DNA of 64,000 nt, from the NCBI GenBank assembly GCA_964036665.1, contig OZ038530.1:18622001-18686000 (forward strand), given 5' to 3'. Source of the stretch: Gordius sp. MW1. Its lineage: Eukaryota > Nematomorpha > Gordioida > Gordea > Gordiidae. Positions 59,829-64,000 of the stretch are shown here, piece by piece. The notes beneath the pieces were generated by a model. It searched no databases, was not told the origin of the DNA, and worked only from the letters and a program-made list of their open reading frames with translations. Position numbers and translations under genes: made by a program. Numbering within the stretch: position 1 is the stretch's first letter; each line of letters opens with the position of its first letter.

Positions 59829-60300
59829 TTACAGATAATTAAACTTCTGATTGATAAAGACTTGTAAAACCCATCCAAATAGAAATGTGCTAACTAACAA
59901 ATAAAAAAAAATTATAAATTTTATTAATTTATGATCAATAAAATATTTTTTTAAGTCTAGAAAATTTAAAATATAAATATCTTGAATGTTTTTAAAACCT
60001 AAACATTTGAAGCTAATGTACTGCCAAATATATATGTCATGGACCAACTCTGTTAGATCATTACCATCATCCAAAATTAAATTTAGAGGTTGATCTTTGA
60101 AAAACAAGATCTATAATCATTACCATCAAAAATCAAATTTAAAGGTTAATTAACTTTGAAAAGGTCTACAATATATAAACATAAAAAATCAAAACTATAT
60201 ATACCTGTTCAATACATCTTGTCTGTTTCTCCTTTCCAGGCATATACAGGGATACAAGCTTTGAATATTGCATCAGCTAAATGATCTTGTGTAGAAAATA
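59829..60300 (-). pseudogene. Adenosylhomocysteinase exon fragments
   Basis: Minus strand, 60298-60206: [20 protein letters not shown] then KGETDK, the AHCY '[21 protein letters not shown]' segment; a short deletion breaks the frame just before IEQ and a donor-like GTATAT. Next block, 60107 downward: FKDQPLNLILDDGNDLTELV, the AHCY 'LNMILDDGGDLT.LVH' segment. A decayed duplicate of this second exon lies at 60115-60165. The enzyme hydrolyses S-adenosylhomocysteine; these bits cannot make it. They lie within the hAT ends, so capture is a possible origin. Confidence 0.75.
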
Positions 60301-60543
60301 ATATAATCACTAAACTTGAAGTTCATTTAAATTATGTAAAACAAAGTATTTATTAAAGACAAAGCATATAAAGATGATTTATTAAAATAACCATAAATAA
60401 CTTGATTACTTTATTTTATAAACACTTATGCAGTTTTTTTATTTCACAAGTGCGCATATTGGTGGGTTAAAGTAATGGCGGCCTGAGTTGCTAAATAAAT
60501 TTCAATGCACAGAACAGCTGTTCGGCAGTCTATAGTTTTATTA

Positions 60544-60718
60544 GGTGGCACGTCAACTCGCCGGAAACAATCTCGCCGAAAATAATGTCCCCCAGCTAAA
60601 AAATGTCCCCAAATTTGTGATTGGTTGATGGGTTAGGGTTAATAAGCTTGGGGACCTTTTTTTAGCTGGGGGACATTATTTTTCAGCGAGATTGTTTTCG
60701 GCGAGTTGATAGGGCACC
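60544..60718. mobile_element. 175-bp MITE with ~60-bp inverted termini and 9-bp target duplication
   Basis: GGTGGCACGTCAACTCGCCG at the left, matched by CGGCGAGTTGATAGGGCACC at the right, with GTCCCCCAGCTAAAAAA arms inside. GTTTTATTA (60535-60543 and 60719-60727) is duplicated. The 9-bp duplication suggests MULE-type transposition. It sits inside the right terminus of the hAT element. Confidence 0.9.
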
Positions 60719-61700
60719 GTTTTATTAGTCTATGCGTAGAACGAATTCGCTACAATTTGATTTTATCCAATTGGCTACATAATGTCGCCAATGTCTAAAC
60801 AATACAATATTGTTCAATTAATAATTAATGGCATCCATTTACAATTACTTTATGAATTTTATAATAAAATTTTAATAGGCAAATATTGCACTCATTGCCT
60901 GATCAGTCTGATAAAAATGCAAATACTCCATATATTTTTAAAAATGGGATATGTACCATTGTTTATGATCATTCTAGTTTTTCTGAGTGGAAAATGGCCA
61001 GAATAAAAAAAATATCAATCCATCACCTCCTCCTCTATTTGGGGCAAACTATTATTTTACTCGATCAAAGGGTGGATTGTCCTGAGTTTTTAGCATATTT
61101 TCCTTTGTTTGTTAAGTAATAATTATCTATATATTGCCTTTAAATTAGTAAATTTTATAATGCACTTTATTAAAATATTTATATACAGATATATTAGCTA
61201 GATGTTAGTTTTAACTTCTTTTCAAGTAAGATTATGAAAAGTTTTGATTTTGAAATTTCTGAGACCACTTAAAAGTTTTTTCTTGTAACTTTACTTAGGT
61301 AAAGGTGCTTGAAATTTCTTACATTATATGGCTAACATGAAGAATTTTGAGATTTAAATAACACAGAGCATAATTTTTTGGTACATAGTTGTTTTTGCCC
61401 AAAAACCTTATTTATCTTTAAGGCAGTAATCAAAGTGCCTTTTTATTTCAAAATAAATGCTTTCCATGATCCAAAAATTGAAAGTTATGGCTGTGAAAGT
61501 GGTTAAAATATTTGAAACTCTAGGATATAACTTAACATGACTCTTTGATTCCATTACAAAGTTAATGAAGGAAAATGGATTTCAATTGGTTTCCAAAAAA
61601 AATTTCCATACAATATATCAAGAAACAAAAAATAACAAAGATATCATTGATCTAGCCTCAGGTATGAAAATTTATGAGGTAATAAAAGTTAATTTTGATA

Positions 61701-62595
61701 AAGTTTTGCATGTTATTTTTTAAAATAAACAATAGGTAATATTACAACATTTTAGATATTATTTTTAATGTTAAGTAAAAGTGCCCTATAACATTTTACT
61801 TACATGTAATTTATCTTTACCTTATTTTACAAATTTTCTGTTGTATTTATTTGAAGCATAATATAGGAAAAAACTGAGAACCTTTTTATATACTTAATCC
61901 ACAAGTTTAGTATAAAAAATCCTAAAATATTTTAAAAGAGCTTGGAACAAGTCATGGCCTTCTTTAGAGTATAGAATAGCTATAATGTTTTCACTATTTT
62001 GATAAAATATTTTCTTATAAAAAACTTTGAAATGCAAACATAATATAGGTATATTTTTGCAAAAATAAAATGTTTATTGTATTAATTACAATAAATTATA
62101 ATAATAAGTTTGTTTGTTATAAATATTGTCTTTATGAGGTAAGGGGGCTGGGGGGGGGGGTTTTGTTTGATCCAACTGTGGTTTTGGTCCACTAAACATA
62201 AATAGACAGACCAAAGGTTTGTTTTTTGTTCCTTTTTCTTAGTCAACAACCTCAAAACTTGGTCAAAATTTGGAAAAAAAACATACCACAATCGACCGAC
62301 CGTTAGTCTTACTTAGTTAAATCAAAGGTCGACCAAACAAAAACCCCCAGCCCCTTTTTTACAACACTAGACGTGTTTACCGTGATTATTAGAATTTAGG
62401 TAATTTTCTAATATTCATTAATCTGCTTGCTAAGCAAAAAGTCACATAAGTTCAATTTCTTAATAATTAATATTCAAAATCGTTAGGTAGATTTTTCAGA
62501 AGCGTAACTGTTTATACAATCATTTTTATAACCAAACCGTTTCTTTCATGCATTCTAAGAATATAAATAGTACGTACTTCTATAATGTTAACCTC
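61701..62595. other. AT-rich sequence with one MITE
   Basis: 62150-62372 is a TTTGGTCGACC-family hAT-like MITE: TTTTGTTTGATCC faces GGTCGACCAAACAAAA and the right end is TTTACAACACTAG. No gene seen in the rest. Confidence 0.5.
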
Positions 62596-62787
62596 CTAAT
62601 TATTTATCAACCAACGGACATTTCCGATACAACATTTAGCACAATCGATGAATACACCTAGGCAATTCATTTTTGAATAAGCACTCCAACTTCTTTCATC
62701 AATTTTTAAGGAATCCTTAAACTTTACAGTTCCTCTGCTAAAATCAAATAAATTAGGATTAACTCTGAAAATTAGTTGGGAGAGCAA
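62596..62787 (-). CDS. Hypothetical exon-like frame, unrecognised
   Basis: Open for at least 63 residues and further upstream to about 62820, ending in TAG. Reads FRVNPNLFDFSRGTVKFK and later SWSAYSKMNCLGVFIDCAKC with four cysteines in a short C-terminal stretch. Amino-acid use looks protein-like, and no stop occurs until the end, but I find no family and no clear splice acceptor. Could be a last exon of a gene running leftward or chance. Confidence 0.25.
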   Translation of the reverse strand: MLSQLIFRVNPNLFDFSRGTVKFKDSLKIDERSWSAYSKMNCLGVFIDCAKCCIGNVRWLINN

Positions 62788-62904
62788 GAATGGGTTTATA
62801 ATGTAATAATTAATTTGTATTCATCTGTGTTAAGCTGTAATTTATATAATATTATAAAGTTCAATTTAAACTTAAAGGTTCTTTAAATAACTATTAACAA
62901 TAGC

Positions 62905-64000
62905 ATGGAAATTAAATTCTTGAGAAAGCCATTGAAAGTTGGTCAAAGCTTGAATTTGATTGTGGGACCAAAAGCTTTCCTAAACATAAAACGAAAATTA
63001 TACGTGACCCGCAAGAGTATGGCGGCTGCTCTCAGAATGAGCAAAAGGAACAAGGGCGCACAAATGCCGCTATGGTATAACACGGATAATGACAAGATGA
63101 AAATTATGATACCGGAATTACAGTTGCATTTCAACAGAGAAAAGAAGTTAAATATAGAATTGTTAATGGCTCAAAACGATACTATTAATCTCAGGGCTTA
63201 CAATCCATTGGAAGCTATAAATGTCTGGTTGGAATCTTTAGCCAAAGAATGCCCTGATCGAGTCAAAGTTATTAACCTAGGCCCTACATGGGAAGATAGG
63301 CCCATTAAGGGTATATCGAACGTATCATCTAACACGATAAACAAAAAGGGAGGCGGAGATGCGCCGCCCTCTAAACCGCTGTGCTGCAAGTAGCAGCCTA
63401 GCATGCTACGGAATGGATAACTACTGCCGTGGCCATTCATTTAATTCATTCCATACTCAAAGACAACGCGAGTAAATGGTGAGTGAAGGCGTGGATTGGT
63501 TCATTTTTCCGATCGTGAATCCTGATGGTTAAGTGTACACATTTAAGACGCGTCTATGGAGAAGGAACAAAAGACCTCCTAACTTTGCTCATAAACCGAT
63601 AGGGGATCACTTCCCTATAAATGAAACCAGCGAAAATGACACGACCGAGTATAGTACCCCGTACCAAGGGGTAGATTTAAATCATAATAGGGATGTGGGA
63701 TGGGACGTTTTTAACCAAACCTTTTTACAAAACAAGAGCCGTCATAACTATTCTTTTGAACAAAAATTTTTTAATGATGTCTACACTAATGGTTGTAGCA
63801 ATGAATATGCTGGCCCCCATCCATTTTCCGAACCCGAAACTCGGGCTATACGCGATTTCGTTTTGAATCATAACAAAACTCTCGTCTTCTATTTGTGTCT
63901 ACATTCTTACGGGCAACTAATTTTGTTCCCATAAGCCTACGCTGTTCAGCCCACCCCCTACACTCCCGAATTTAACACACTTGGTCGGTCGATGGCCCGC
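62905..64000 (+). pseudogene. Zinc carboxypeptidase (M14, A/B type) pseudogene, intronless, runs off the window
   Basis: From the ATG at 62905: an activation-peptide-like region (FLRKPLKVGQSLNLIVGP, then KIMIPELQLHF), then YNPLEAINVWLESLAKECPD and GPTWEDRPIKG, the start of the catalytic domain. After a frame change near 63370 comes HATEWITTAVAIHLIHS, with the zinc ligands H and E of HxxE but Thr for the usual Arg. Another shift leads to WFIFPIVNPDG then TAA then VYTFKTRLWRRNKRP, GVDLNHN, GPHPFSEPETRAI and LCLHSYGQLILFP followed by TAA and AYAVQP. Three in-frame stops and two shifts across a 1.1-kb stretch without introns indicate a dead, probably retrotransposed, copy. The family digests C-terminal residues of peptides. 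Confidence 0.88.

Larger units (their letters stand above)
56973..60734. mobile_element. Large CATAGAC-family hAT element inside the gypsy 5' LTR, possibly gene-capturing
   Basis: Ends CATAGACTAATAAAACTATA and GTTTTATTAGTCTATG, with a matched inner pair around GCCGCCATTACTTTA (57050 and 60470, inverted). Flanks TGTAGAAT and CGTAGAAC agree at 6 of 8. Removing it rejoins the gypsy LTR to ATTCGCTACAATTTGATT, found in order in the other LTR at about 52568. It contains a small LTR element, adenosylhomocysteinase fragments and a MITE; no transposase was found. Confidence 0.8.
52187..60801 (-). mobile_element. CsRn1/Kabuki-clade Ty3/gypsy retrotransposon carrying nested insertions
   Basis: LTR copies at 52187-52623 (3' LTR) and 56638-60801 (5' LTR, split by a hAT element). 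They share TTTAGTGGTGTTTGGATGAA, GCAGCGAAGAT and ...CAATTGGCTACATAATGTCG-type blocks. On the minus strand the 5' LTR is followed by TTGGTAACCCC, which fits a tRNA-Trp primer site as in CsRn1 elements. gag has the clade's CHCC knuckle (CYYH...C...C). Order is gag, PR, RT, RNase H, INT. Many frameshifts, but catalytic residues are mostly kept. Confidence 0.88.
51585..61700 (+). pseudogene. RNMT: mRNA cap guanine-N7 methyltransferase gene, probably broken
   Basis: Exon 51585-51682 carries VLDFCCGKGGD, the SAM-binding motif of the cap methyltransferase. After a 36-nt GT-AG intron the next exon reads DIAETSIEQCQERY, FLTADCCEV, FDIGSCQFALHYAFES and GGFFIGTTTVAYKL, ending at a perfect GTAAGT donor (52051). 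The next match begins after AG at 60878 (QILHSLPDQ), then FGANYYFT and VDCPEFLAYFP to about 61117, and a final KENGFQLVSKKNFHTIYQE near 61560-61640. RNMT methylates the 5' cap of mRNA in the nucleus. Frame changes fall at a T7 run (~51850), an A8 run (~61010) and GGG (~61068). These could be assembly errors or real decay. The RNMT N-terminal exons are not visible. The intron between 52051 and 60878 is almost wholly transposons. Confidence 0.75.

Noticed and set aside
62905-64000. Alternative genetic code with TAA as Tyr
   Set aside because: Rab, WARS2 and TRIQK are free of internal stops and end in TAA, TGA and TAA; the carboxypeptidase also has frameshifts.

Overview
The window looks like a piece of an AT-rich, TE-rich animal nuclear genome. 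Host genes have GT-AG introns, and several are animal-type: TRIQK, a PAR-6-like PDZ copy, mitochondrial tryptophanyl-tRNA synthetase, a TFIIIA-like zinc-finger protein, a Rab-like GTPase and mRNA cap methyltransferase. Many introns are tiny: 26, 36, 37 and 37 nt, beside 65-87 nt ones, while others are swollen to 1-9 kb by transposons. A class of ~36-nt introns is known from some compact or lophotrochozoan animals (for example 5' introns of schistosomes, and dicyemids). I cannot name the species.

Layout. 1-6.5 kb: the C-terminal end of a possible gamma-tubulin-complex (GCP-like) gene, a complete three-exon Rab-like GTPase, and a complete seven-exon WARS2 gene on the minus strand whose long introns hold MITEs. 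6.5-12.4 kb: MITEs and hAT non-autonomous elements with 8-bp target duplications, plus a LINE fragment. 12.4-14 kb: TRIQK and a TFIIIA-like gene only 70 bp apart on the same strand. 15-25 kb: a large composite repeat carrying tRNA-like segments and interrupted by a young, internally deleted LTR retrotransposon; a fragment of a reverse transcriptase with a restriction-like endonuclease; and a decayed RTE-type LINE with a CFDP2/BCNT-type endonuclease. 27.4-27.8 kb: a frameshifted PAR-6 PDZ copy. 30-32.5 kb: a non-coding LTR element with intact 5-bp target duplication. 33-36.4 kb: Helentron-like repeats and an inverted copy of the composite repeat. 37.6-39.6 kb: remnants of a MULE transposase gene with a FLYWCH finger. 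42.1-45.2 kb: a fold-back hAT-like element whose centre holds a hairpin MITE and another composite repeat. 45.6-49.6 kb: a degenerate Ty3/gypsy element split by a DNA transposon. 49.7-51.1 kb: RT and Tigger/jerky transposase fragments.

51.6-61.7 kb: an mRNA cap (guanine-N7) methyltransferase gene or recent pseudogene. Its ~8.8-kb intron holds a CsRn1-clade Ty3/gypsy element; a hAT element lies in that element's 5' LTR; and a non-coding LTR element, a 175-bp MITE and adenosylhomocysteinase exon fragments lie inside the hAT. 62.9-64 kb: an intronless carboxypeptidase (M14) pseudogene running off the window.

Genes were assembled by eye from conserved motifs and splice sites. Exon chains are firm for Rab, WARS2 and TRIQK, and weaker for RNMT and the MULE. 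Long stretches between these features are AT-rich sequence in which I see nothing codable.
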